NCBI GenBank assembly: GCA_003990745.1
Contig: RBNI01000147.1
Coordinates: 1-40,208 of the forward strand
Source: Jimgerdemannia flammicorona
Taxonomy: Eukaryota; Mucoromycota; Endogonomycetes; Endogonales; Endogonaceae
Direction: 5' to 3'
Length of the DNA stretch: 40,208 nucleotides
Below, one piece after another: positions 19,679 to 29,367 of this stretch; the first letter of the stretch is position 1, and each line of letters opens with the position of its first letter. The notes beneath the pieces are model-generated. The model worked only from the letters and a program-made list of their open reading frames with translations, was not told the origin of the DNA and did not search any database. A program made the position numbers and the translations under genes.

Positions 19679-19957
19679 TCACTTCATTTCCTTCAATACT
19701 GACGACTCCAATTCGGCGATTAAATGGCTTGCGCGATAGTCGGTGAGGGTCCGCCGAATGTCATATAGCGGTAAATCATGGCCGTCTTTATTTATTTCGA
19801 ATTGACGGATCAACTCCTTCGCGAGTAAGCCCTGAATGCGTAACTGCCAGAGACGACTTTCTGGATCTGATGCGTCGTAGGGTCGAGATCTCTGCTGCAG
19901 GTTTGAAAATGAGCTTGGTCGATAGCTGGTGATGGTTGATGATGGTTGGGTATTCAA
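19679..19957 (-). CDS. Possible last exon of an unrecognised gene
   Basis: A minus-strand frame of 92 codons without ATG (it opens after a TGA), ending in TGA at 19679. Pieces: DPESRLWQLRIQGLLAKEL, IRQFEINKDGHDLPLYDIRR and ASHLIAELESSVLKEMK. It looks like a helical protein. Candidate acceptors (ACCAG, GCAG) lie within its first third on the minus strand, and a hydrophobic ATG frame (MWVMVWRLASVVVIFHVV) lies upstream near 20035, but I could not join the two with a clear donor. It converges with the + strand frame ending at 19644. Confidence 0.3.
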   Translation of the reverse strand: MNTQPSSTITSYRPSSFSNLQQRSRPYDASDPESRLWQLRIQGLLAKELIRQFEINKDGHDLPLYDIRRTLTDYRASHLIAELESSVLKEMK

Positions 19958-20106
19958 CGATCAAATTGGGCTTGCGCACTCCACGACATGGAAAATCACC
20001 ACAACACTCGCCAGACGCCAGACCATCACCCACATCGCTTTTTTCGGTGTCACCATCACCAAGTGAATTGGGAATGAGTAATTCGTGACGCCATCATTCC
20101 CATTTC

Positions 20107-20112
20107 TATAAA
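20107..20112 (+). promoter_or_regulatory. TATA box of the coiled-coil gene
   Basis: TATAAA 80 bp upstream of the start codon at 20192, followed by a CT-rich stretch (CTTCTTTTTCCCTTCCGCTC), typical of a fungal core promoter. Confidence 0.5.
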
Positions 20113-20191
20113 TTCCTTACTTCTTTTTCCCTTCCGCTCACCCCTCTTATTCCACATCAACCGACCACCTCACTTCCAAACTCAACCCATC

Positions 20192-21197
20192 ATGCAATCT
20201 CTCGCCCGCCACCCCACCGAATCCACCGAGCTCAAATTTACCCAGCTCCCCGCTGCCGGTGCCGGTACGTCTCCCTTCACTTTTACGTGTCCTAGTTATA
20301 TAATAAATGTAATAAATGCCTTCTTGCACTTTTCGTTTCACACAAACGACACAGCCCAACCCCCCGCCCAGTCCGTCGCCCCGGGTCCCGGCAGAGGTAA
20401 CGGCAATGATATTCCGCAGGGCAAAGTCTCTCAGGGCAGCGACTCGCAGGCCGCCTTCACTACTAGCACCCGTCCTGCCCACGAGGTGGCTGACGCCCTC
20501 AAGTCCACCGTTGCCAATATGCTGCGCGCCGCCGACCAATTCCAAAGTGCCGCCCAAGAATTCAAGAACGCCGTCGACTTGCTCCTCAATAACGGCGATA
20601 TCCAGCAGCAACGCGGCCTATCTCAACTGCAGCAACAGCACGGTTCCCTTCGCCAGCAGCAGACCAGCCTTCCTCAGGTCCGTCTCCGCGACGAAGGCGT
20701 CCCTCTCGAGGATGAACGCAGGAGACTCTCCGAGCTCAAGGCCGTCGCGTCCCGTCATGCCATCCAGGAGGGAGTGCCTCTTCGCAGGGGAGAGGCAGCC
20801 GTCGCCCGTGAGTACCAGTTTCTGTTTGGGCTGTCATTTGGTGCGCGAAATGACGGAAATCAACTAACGCTAGTGCACTCTTCATGCAACCTCTTTAGAA
20901 TCCGCTGAATCCAAGTACGCCGCGGCCCTCGCCCTGGAGCACAACACGCCCATCGGCCAGGAACAGCGCTCGGTCCCGCCAGCTGACTATTATGTCGACG
21001 AGCAACGTTTGGCCGAAGAGCTGCGCGACGAGGCCGCGCATCGGATGCAAGCCGAGCGCGTTGAGGTCGGCCGCATTCCCCGCGCTGGACCCGCCGCCAA
21101 GGTTCAGGCGGCCGCTACAAGAATTGGAAAGTTAGCGGCGGGCAAGATTGGGCAGCCAGGTCAGCATGTTATGGAGGAGCAACAGGGTACGGAATAG
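20192..21197 (+). CDS. Gln/Ala-rich coiled-coil protein, three exons
   Basis: Exons 20192-20264, 20355-20807 and 20899-21197; introns of 90 and 91 bp start GTACGT and GTGAGT and end GACACAG and CTTTAG, the second with a CTAAC branch site. The product is 274 residues. The N-terminus is Pro/Gly-rich and disordered; the middle (about residues 75-125) is helical (ALKSTVANMLRAADQFQSAA), then Gln-rich (QLQQQHGSLRQQQ). The third exon is charged and helical (RLAEELRDEAAHRMQAERVE). A coiled-coil or late-embryogenesis-like role is possible, but no family is recognised. The first intron is 90 bp without a stop in frame, so a transcript that keeps it would still be translatable. Frame is kept over both junctions. 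Confidence 0.65.
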
Positions 21198-22974
21198 CAG
21201 GTTACAGAACACCAGGATGTGGGGCAGCAAGGCATGGGGCAGCAGTAATAGGCCGGTGGGAAGAGAGCTGGTGTTACGGGGCAGTAAATCTTGATGAATG
21301 AAGATCGTGAAGGAATGGCAAGGGATTAGATGGCTGAAAAGTTGGCGTGAATATATATAAAAAAGAAAAAAGAAAATTCAGTTGGATTCAATACATTTCG
21401 ACGATTGCCGATTTCAATTCATTCTTTGCAATAAAAACAGCATCTGGCATACTTGGACGTAGTTGTGGTTGTGGATTCGCGGGTAATTTGGCGACTCTCT
21501 TTACGCTTGACAAGTCGCGATTGCTTGAAAATAAAAATATACATACCATCCTCGGAAGGCATCTCGGGCTTCTCGAAATGGTGACGGAATACCTTATCCA
21601 AACACCAGGAGATTAGTCAACCTACCGACCACCCGAGCTCAATCGACACGGGCGTGGTACACCCCAATCAGTGATGTCATTTTCCGACTCTGAAGCGCAT
21701 GCTGCAAGCTCCAGATAAATGAATGATGCCACGGGATTCAGTGATGGGATCCTGAGACAACCAAACTACATCATGTGAAAAAGACTTGCGATAATGCAAC
21801 GTCAACCTGAATCCTATTGGTCGCGTCACGCCCCGTCCAGGAAGGCGAGGCCAAGACAAGGGTTCATGTGTTTGGGATTTTCTAATACTCTCAAAATACG
21901 CAAACGTTGATGACGCCGAATGACGGAGCTTCGACGGATGTCGTTTGTCACAAGCGTTACCTACACATGGTATTGGGTTTCGTTGGTTCTGGTGTTGAAG
22001 GGTGGGCTACTAGCTCTAGCGAAATGATATCTTTGTATTCTTGGGGGCTTGATTCACTAAAATTTTATTTACGTTATATATATTTAATTTCAATTGACTA
22101 TAGTAACCATATATATAGTTTATATGTTCTTTAATACTTGTCAGCTTTAAAATAGCTACAGTTCAAAAAATCATGATGATATCTCTTAACTGAGGTTATT
22201 TTGATAAACTTTATAATAAACCTATTAGGATTCATATTGAGTATTGTTATTGTACTATTTAAATTATTTATAATAATGGATTTTTAATATATTATCTTAA
22301 TAGAGTATTCTGAATTGACTAAGTTAAATTCTCAACTAGAGCACCACCCTGTGTTCAAATCAATAACCCTTGGGGGTTTTTTATATATTTTATTTTTATC
22401 CTAATTCTCACGCAGAAATCCATTAGAACGAGTAAAATTAATCCGATTAAAGGCAATGATGCATTTTCCAATAGAAAAAATAAAAATGCGTCATGTATTG
22501 CCAGTAATTACATCATATTGGATATGTGGCGGTGGTAAAAAGAAAGACATTTAGCATGGCTTCAATATAGCCAAAGATGATGAGCCAAATCAGGTACATT
22601 GCTGTTGATCAGATTAGTTGTAGCCATGTAAGGATGGGGTGCGAAAAAGGCTGAGCAAGAAGTGAAAGTCGGCAAGGGCAGAAACTGGTCGGCTATTATC
22701 TGCTCGAACAGAATGAGCTTCATCACGATGCATAAATTTTTCTCACTGTATCTCTTTTATATTACTACCTTCTCTATTTCTCATTCCTCTGTGAATCGCA
22801 CCCAACGCTGTTTGTTCCTTTCCTATGGCTTTGGAACGCCAACACCAACCTAATCGCAGTTAATGTAATTACATTGATTTCAGTTTATTTATAAGGACGA
22901 CTGCAACAGGTCACAAGTCACTGCGCCACAGTTTATGTATCCTCGAATCAACCCCATCAAAGGTGTAATCAAAC
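21198..22974. other. Intergenic, increasingly AT-rich
   Basis: Up to about 22020 the CpG content is normal; then comes AT-rich sequence. A minus-strand stretch near 21545-21600 (VFRHHFEKPEMPSEDG followed by a GTATGT donor) could be an exon, but no partner was found. A 41-codon frame at 22727 starts with a hydrophobic segment (MHKFFSLYLFYITTF) but has no other support. The right end should hold the promoter of the BTB gene. Confidence 0.3.
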
Positions 22975-24472
22975 ATGGACATGAAATCCAACAGTGGTCT
23001 TAACCTCAAGAACGACATCGCCGCCCTATGGAAAGACACAGCTTACCACGACGTAAGCATCGTCTGCGCTGATGACGTCGAGCTTGGCGCTTGCCGTGCT
23101 GTATTGGCTGCAAGGTGTGTTCGATTGTTTTCCGATTGTGTTTCATGAGGTTATAGATCTATCTCATATCGTATGGTTCCAAAGATCCCCCGTCTTCAAG
23201 GCAATGTTGTACGGAAACATGAAAGAGAGCGTCTCCCAGCGAGTCGTCCTCCACGACATCAACTCTGCAGCGCTCACCACCGTCCTCGGCTTTATCTACA
23301 CCGAATCGATCGATGACACCACCGTCACCATTGCGGTGGACGTCTACCGCGCAGCGAGCTTCCTTCTCCTCCCAAAACTCATGGCAATGGTGCTGGAGCG
23401 TGCCCAAGACATTTCCGACTTTGGCGTCTCCTCGTCTCTCCTCAACGAGGCCGCCGCCTCCATCCCATGGAGTGAGGCCAGCAAGGACCTCTACGCCGTG
23501 CTACTCAAGCCTTTCTACACTCGAAATCTCGCCGTAGGAGAGTTGACAGACCTCTCCAAAGAGGCTATCGAGCTATTCTTTACTGCACCCTTGGCGACTA
23601 CTTTCGTTACTTCCGAATACGACCTGCTTCTGTGTGTCGTCGACTGGGTCTGGGCGCATTCCGATGAGCCGGGACCCGATGTTACGGAGCGTCATGACGT
23701 CTTGCGTGATGTTGCCCGTATGATTCCGGGATGTGAGGGCAAGATTCGTCTAGGAAATGGCTCGTTGCTAAACATGATGAAGCATGTGGACCTCACTCTT
23801 GTGTGCCCGCATCGCCTTAAGACCCTCACGGAGGCGGTCGATGGGTTTGCCAATTCGTCTCCGCACTACATGGCCTTTTGTTACCACGCATGCAAGAACA
23901 CTATGTGCCTAATGGGGCATCCGTCCGGGTATCGTGCAAAGGATCTCCAGTGGGATCGATCCAAGGTCGGTTCGCGCGTTGTCGTTTCAGATAACGGCAA
24001 GGTCGTGGAGCTTTCTGTCGCGGAGCTTTCTGTCGGTACGCCAGCGCCCGTGGGCCAGACGGCGCGGATCTCCGTCCCCGGGACAACGACCGTGGACGGA
24101 CTATGCGAATGGGACATTGTGGTCGAGTCCGTTGGATTATATAAATCTGAGCCCATCAGTGTGATCGGATTGGTGAGCGAGGATTTCGCTGACTTTAATT
24201 CCTACTCGAACACCAAGGGACTGCCATGGAGGTTCGAGTCTTGGAAGAACAACTATCGAAAGTTAATTGGGTCGAGAGAAACTCGCGACTATGGCGTCAT
24301 TCTTCGGAGTGGCGATGTAGTAACTTTGCATCTGGATAAAGCCAAGCATACTTGCGCCTTTTCCATCAATGGAATTAATCAAGGGATTGCATGGACCGAC
24401 CTTCCAGAGAAGGTGTACCCTGCCGTTACTTTGTGTGCACAATCCAAGTATCGGATAAAAGATCGTTTTTAA
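22975..24472 (+). CDS. BTB/POZ protein with C-terminal SPRY-like domain
   Basis: Exon 1 is 22975-23114 and exon 2 is 23185-24472; the 70-bp intron starts GTGTGT and ends CCAAAG. The joined frame reads through the BTB core: TAYHDVSIVCADDVELGACR, then VLAARSPVFKAMLYGNMKES across the junction, then VLHDINSAALTTVLGFIYT. A BACK-like helical region follows (FGVSSSLLNEAAASIPW and LLLCVVDWVWAHS). The last 150 residues resemble SPRY/B30.2: GDVVTLHLDKAKHTCAFSIN, GINQGIAWTDLPEKVYPAV. The product is 475 residues. BTB proteins of this kind are often substrate adaptors for Cullin-3 ubiquitin ligases, and the SPRY part would bind the substrate; this role is inferred from domain order. A LINE fragment sits 250 bp downstream. 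Confidence 0.8.
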
Positions 24473-24713
24473 TATATATTTTCCCTCATTTTCTTCTGTC
24501 TTTATTCATTTATTGGCTGAGTGATATATATTATCCCTTTTTCTATAGGTAGGAATGTCTTTTAAATTCATTTGGCAGACAAATTAAAGGTTGCAAAAAA
24601 TAATTCATTTTTCTGTTAAAAATATAACTTTTTGTTTTTTTATTATTTTATCAATGGTATATAGAACTTTTATATATAAAATTATTGGTATTTTTTTTTT
24701 TATAAAGTTACTA
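24473..24713. other. 3' flank of the BTB gene, AT-rich
   Basis: AT-rich sequence with T runs and ATATATA, probably the 3' untranslated region and spacer. CpG is absent from here until 25385. Confidence 0.4.
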
Positions 24714-25092
24714 TAATTCTAGAAGTGTGGGGGGGATTGGTAATGAGTGGCTCATAGTTGGTTGAACTTTAGTTATATGGGTGGAGTTGGTTAGATACTG
24801 GTTGTTTGTTTTTGAAAAGGGGAGGCAATTGAGTTTGGAAGAGTAGCTGACAAGGTAGGAAGGGTTGATGGTAGATGTCTTGATGGGTTGGTGGCTGGGA
24901 TGGGGGTTATCAGCAATGTTTGATTGAGAAGATTTGTGGGCAGAGTGGGGGGAGGATTGTAGTAGCAGATAGGAAGATGGTCTTCAAGCATGAGAGTATG
25001 GGGGGAGGTTCCCCTAGGGTGGATTGGGTAGTGAGCTGGAGTATTGTATTTATATTTGATAGATTGGTAATAAATGGCAAAGTCCAAGAAAC

Positions 25093-25130
<38 letters not shown>

Positions 25131-25141
25131 ATTCTAGAAGT
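24714..25141 (+). mobile_element. 5'-truncated LINE 3' tail with target-site duplication
   Basis: The body is 24727-25128 (402 bp) and ends in a run of about 32 A (25097-25128). It is flanked by a perfect 13-bp direct repeat, TAATTCTAGAAGT, at 24714-24726 and 25129-25141. The last bases before the A run (GGTAATAAATGGCAAAGTCC, then AAGAAACTATAAAA) match the end of the LINE tail at 38726-38901 and more loosely that of the big LINE at 724. This is a typical product of target-primed reverse transcription with early termination. CpG is absent. The intact duplication and long A tail suggest a fairly recent insertion. Confidence 0.85.
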
Positions 25142-25384
25142 TATCAACTTTTAAAGTTATGCTCCTAAATATGGATGCAATACAGATAAAGAGATGTGAA
25201 TTTTTTGTATATATATATATATATATTCAGGCATCTGCCAGAAAGCTATGATATTTTATTTTATTTTTATTTTATATTTGTGTTTCTATATTTTCCATAC
25301 AATATATATACTGCACTCTCAATTACCTGTATTTAAACATTTGCAATTAGTGATAATATCTAGAGATGTTCTGTTACAATAGCT

Positions 25385-25600
25385 ACCAATCCACATTTGT
25401 TCTTCCGTGTTCGCTCGTCCAGTCTACGTTCGCTCATCCAGTTCCCGTCCAGTTCGCGTTTGCTTGTCCAGTCAACGTTTGATCGTTCACTCGTCAAGTG
25501 TACGTTTGATGACATCACAGTCTCGCGAGCTGTCTCGGCGAGCTGTCTCGGCGAGACTGACCGGGAAACCGGAGTGCTTCTAACACAGATCATGCGATGC
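25385..25600. repeat. CpG-rich degenerate tandem repeats
   Basis: About five degenerate copies of a unit near 20 bp resembling GTTCGCTCGTCCAGTCTAC lie between 25399 and 25510. They are followed by two exact tandem copies of the 13-mer GAGCTGTCTCGGC (25527-25539 and 25540-25552). The stretch is rich in CpG although it lies between AT-rich, CpG-free sequences. No coding role is seen. Confidence 0.6.
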
Positions 25601-26360
25601 AACTTGTAGAGCTTGAGATTTCATTCGAGGGCTAGAGCCGTATGCAGAAGGCACCACCCAAATGGGGGTCCGAATGAGGGTCCGGAATGATGTGTTGAAC
25701 TGTTTAAAATGATCAAAGTTATCTTCTCTGAGTTCACAGATGCGATTGCATGAGGAACGTTTTTAGTTTTAATCACCCAGAAGAGTCAGCAAAGTAGAAT
25801 AGCCTGAAGGCTCCTTTCATTTCTTTAATGATAATCTTAATATTATATATAGTATATAAATACAATGTACAATTTGAATAAATTTATATTCAATAGTTTT
25901 TAAGCATTATTAAATATATATATATATCTTCTCAATTTATCTATATATATATCTATTATAAAAAAAGAGCTTCATGTAGATGAGATCTGATGATCTCTGA
26001 AATATTTTTTACAAAATATAATTAGAAAAAACACTCACTAGAAAGAGTTTTCCAGCTAAATTGTTTGGTGCTTACAGTATCATCTGGAGGCAAAACAATA
26101 ACAACATGAGAATTGTAAATTATTTTCAGAGAAATATTTCCCTCTCCAGTGCAAAACCCATAGCACATAGCCAAAATCCTCCAAACCGGTTGAGTGAAAT
26201 ATTGCCTGTTCAATTCGGATGTTGGGTGAGTATGCTGAGAGTATTATATTCTCTGAACAGAGTGCCATCCAGCTCCCCTCTATCGGGACGAGCGACACGG
26301 AATTGACTTGTCCAGTCTCGATCTCGACGAGAGAACGTGACGTCGCCATTTGGATAATTG
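25601..26360. other. AT-rich spacer with ATATAT runs, no gene
   Basis: Contains simple (TA) stretches at 25915-25950 and short open frames without features. A poorly conserved inverted pair (TGTTCTGTTACAATAG at 25366 and CTATAACAGAAC at 26361) is present but too short to define an element. Confidence 0.3.
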
Positions 26361-26364
26361 GACT

Positions 26365-26770
26365 ATAACAGAACTAACGGCAATAACGGCAATTATAGAG
26401 CGACGAAAGATAATGAAACAACAAAAAATTATAGAGCGACGACGATTACAACCATAGAAAGACGATAAGGATTATAGAACAACGTCATCTGCAGGACGAC
26501 GATTAACCGCAGAACGATGACTATCCGCAGTGCGGAATGACAATTAACCGCGAAACGGCCATTAATTATTTGCGAATATTAACCGAAAAATTCGGCAAAC
26601 GACGATTTATTGCGTAAGACAGTTAATAACTATTCGAGACCTAACGTCACCATCGGTCTTCTTCGAGACTGGACCTCAGGAATGTTATCATCGAGGCTGG
26701 CGAGGCTAGCGAGGCTAGGCTGATACGTCGCCATCAAGACGGTGACATCACCATCAAGACTATGACGTCA
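26365..26770. repeat. CpG-rich short-repeat region
   Basis: Repeated short motifs: ATTATAGAGCGACGA twice, 'ACGATTAACCGCAGAACGAT' with variants (GACAATTAACCGCGAAACG), CGAGGCTGG followed by two CGAGGCTAG (26692-26718), and CCATCAAGAC twice. CpG is frequent here. No open frame of interest. It may be a degenerate satellite or the non-coding part of an unrecognised element. Confidence 0.45.
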
Positions 26771-27023
26771 CTCTGGCAGAATGGATGTGTTGCAAGTTAG
26801 ACGCTTGTGCCAATGTATTTTATTTTTATGTAATCACAAGGAATATAATATATTTTTATACACTTTTTTAATAGCAATTACCATACTTCATTCTCATGCA
26901 ATCGTAGGCAGTACTGCTCATTGTCATGATTCTCAACAAAATCCCATAGTATCATTGTAACGTTGCAACGGCCATGCTCAAATATCCCATTAAAACAACT
27001 TCAGCACACCACTCACTATACCG

Positions 27024-28709
27024 CTAGATCATCATCGAACCAAGCGTAACCGTGACCACATCTTCTGCCTCGCACCGCGAGCATGTGCATTCAAACCCGA
27101 ACGAGAGCTCCAATTTATCCTGCCGATCAGCCCGGGGAATGTCTGATTCGCAGTAGGTTATGGTGAGTTCCTCGCCAGACGAGATAGGCCGTATGGCCTC
27201 CACTTGGTCGACGCCCGAGACCTGGCAGTTCGGGTCGCACGAGTGGTTGAACCACGAGGTCGCCTCAAAGATCTTCAAGCCGCTAGTCTTGCCGTCTTCC
27301 CTGGCCTGGATGCGGAAAGAATTGCCCCTTCAGGTAACAAGAAGGAATGTGTCAATATCTTCAGTGCAGAAAAAAGGTTCAAAGGGGTAATTTAAAAAAA
27401 TTACTTACATAATCATTCGACACAAAGTCTCGTAAATCCAATAGTCATAATCCAGCCATTGCTCCGGTCCAATTTCAAATGCCTCTAGGATCCGGGGGTA
27501 ATAATAGGTGACCGTCGACGCGATAAGGTACGAGACACCATCACGGGCCGGGCTCCACGGCCGGAGGTGAGTTATCCCCGGCAGCTCGAGGAGCGGGGTC
27601 GAGGTCTGGAGCGACATGGCGAACAGCTTGACGACCTGCAGCGGGAATGTGACCGGAGTCGTCCTGGCTTTCCTGGCCTGCTCAAAGAACCACTCAAACT
27701 GATGGTGGCGCTTGCACAGAACCTTGTGATACGTGGCGTCGGCTTCCTTACGGCACCGTGTGGAGCAGTAGATGATCTGGCAGCGGGGACACTCGTGGCG
27801 ACGGACAAGATGATCGCAAACAACGTTGCAGTGTTCACAGCGGACGTCGTTGTTCAGGCGTAGGTTGACGTTTGCAATGGCTCTCTCGCACAACACGCTC
27901 TCGCCGTTGCGGATTGGGCGTTTGGCATACATGCCGACCTGAAGGTCATCGGCTGTGAACCCTGTAGTTTCTTGGACATTGTTGGGTCCGCCTGTTATGC
28001 GGTAACAAATCGCGAACCTGGCTTCCACCTTCGACGCTCCCAGTTTATCCAGAACCTCATTATACTCCTTATCCAACTCCCTTAGCCCTTCCTTTGTTCG
28101 CGCAGTCCTGCCCCTGGCATCCATCGTGTCCCACGGGTACCGTCCGTCGCGCATGCCCGGTCTTTTTATCGCCCTCAGCGCGATGTGATCTTTGTTTGAC
28201 TTCAGATACTCCAAAAAATTATGGTACTCTTTTTTGCCTTGCTCCTCGAGCCGCTTAGCCTTAATCTGAAAGTCGGCGTCGTGCGGAAGCCTTGACATCG
28301 CGTCCTTCAAGGAGATTAGGGCAATTTTTAAATCGTCGCCCTGGAAGCGGCTCACGATCAGTGCCCGCGCGTAGGTGTAAAGGGCCTCGCAAGCAAACTT
28401 CCGTTCGGCGTGTTCGAACTCTATGTTCTCGCGTATATTTTTTTCTAGGTTGCAGCTCAAGTAGGAGGTGAGGGCGCTTACGACCTGGGGTTGCCCGGAT
28501 TTGATGAGATCGCAGGCGTGTTTAGCGTCCGAGATGGCTTGGTCCGGGTAGCCCATTTGGAGTACGACGTAAGCGCGGTTGTGCCATAGGATAGGGTTGT
28601 GAGGGTGCTTGCGAATGAGGCCCGTCATATGCTGGAAGGATTGATTGGGGGGCAAGTTGGCAAGGTCCTCCTGTGCAGGGACTCGGATTTTCCTTGGGTT
28701 GGTGGACAT
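27024..28709 (-). CDS. TPR-MYND-SET (SMYD-like) lysine methyltransferase, two exons
   Basis: Exon 1 is 28709-27409 and exon 2 is 27327-27024; the 81-bp intron starts GTAAGT and ends CTGAAG. The joined frame (534 residues) reads RMIM-GNSFRIQ across the junction. Order: a TPR-like N-terminus (HPHNPILWHNRAYVVLQMGY), the SET start (VGMYAKRPIRNGESVLCERA, about residue 250), a MYND zinc finger (about 288-330: CEHC, CPRC, YCSTRC, then H and C), a helical insert, the SET core FEATSWFNHSCDPNC, ELTITYCESD and the post-SET FGFECTCSRCEAE. The split SET with an inserted MYND and the N-H-S-C-x-P-N motif are signatures of SMYD proteins, which transfer methyl from S-adenosylmethionine to lysine of histones or other proteins. 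The catalytic motifs look intact. Confidence 0.85.
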
Positions 28710-28911
28710 TGGTTCCCGTATGTTTTGGTTTATGGTTTGTTCGCCTCAAGTCACCTCGCCCTCAGTCATGTGATTGTATCCATGTTATCATTTTATGTCC
28801 ACTGATGTCATATAGAAGCCCTCAAGCACGTTATGTATATTAATTTCACGTGTTTCAAAATTTACGTTTCCGAGTAGTGATACTGACAAAATTGCGCATA
28901 ATCTATAAACC

Positions 28912-29367
28912 TGTAACAGTTCTAGTTTCTTTAAGAGGAAGTGGCTAAGTTCTGGTAATTCTAGTGGGCCTAAAGTAGCTCAAAGAGATACTTGTAGGTT
29001 CAAGTGTTCTCAAAGGAATTCTGGGAGAGCTTTATTTGAGTAGAGAACAAGGATATTTATATAAGATCTGAAAGATCCAGAAGGATCTTAGAAAAGAAAA
29101 GAAGAGAAAAGCCAAGAAATAGGTTCTCAGCAAAGATGACTAATAGAATTCTACAATGTTCCAAAAGGTTCTATGACTAGCTAAGATAAAATACTTAGTG
29201 CCAAGAAAAGACAAGAATGTTCTAATGAAGTCTTGGTATCAAGAGAAGATTTCTAGGCATTCAGAAGATGCTGAAACATAGTAGAATATTCAGAAAAAGA
29301 CAAAAAAAGATTAGAGAAAAGATTCAAAAAATTACTAAGGCTAAAATATGGCTGTGAAATTATTACA
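28912..29367 (-). repeat. 3' LTR of a chromodomain Gypsy element
   Basis: The stretch begins TGTAACAG and ends TATTACA, a nearly perfect terminal inverted pair. On the minus strand it is preceded by the purine-rich AAGAAGAGAGGGA (complement of 29368-29380), a good polypurine tract. Its outer 140 bp recur at 35549-35690 in the same orientation, with many transitions, which marks that copy as the 5' LTR. The left border is also the point where CpG disappears. Confidence 0.7.

Noticed and set aside
20147..20867. Minus-strand (154-codon) and alternative + strand (183-codon) frames
   Set aside because: Shadows of the spliced coiled-coil gene; they ignore its well-placed introns and have biased composition.
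22320..22375. tRNA-like boxes (CTCAACTAGAG and GTGTTCAAATCA)
   Set aside because: The boxes are only about 20 bp apart, no acceptor stem or anticodon arm can be folded, and no discriminator region is evident; at most a decayed tRNA-derived fragment.
23881..24164. Antisense and alternative frames within the BTB gene
   Set aside because: The SPRY-like domain is encoded by the long + strand frame; the others have no features.
24791..25147. Minus-strand frame of 118 codons starting with a run of Phe
   Set aside because: The Phe run is the complement of the LINE poly-A tail; the frame lies in non-coding LINE sequence.
27572..27863. Open frames on both strands within the SET gene
   Set aside because: Overlap the MYND and SET coding region of the minus-strand exon; no independent support.
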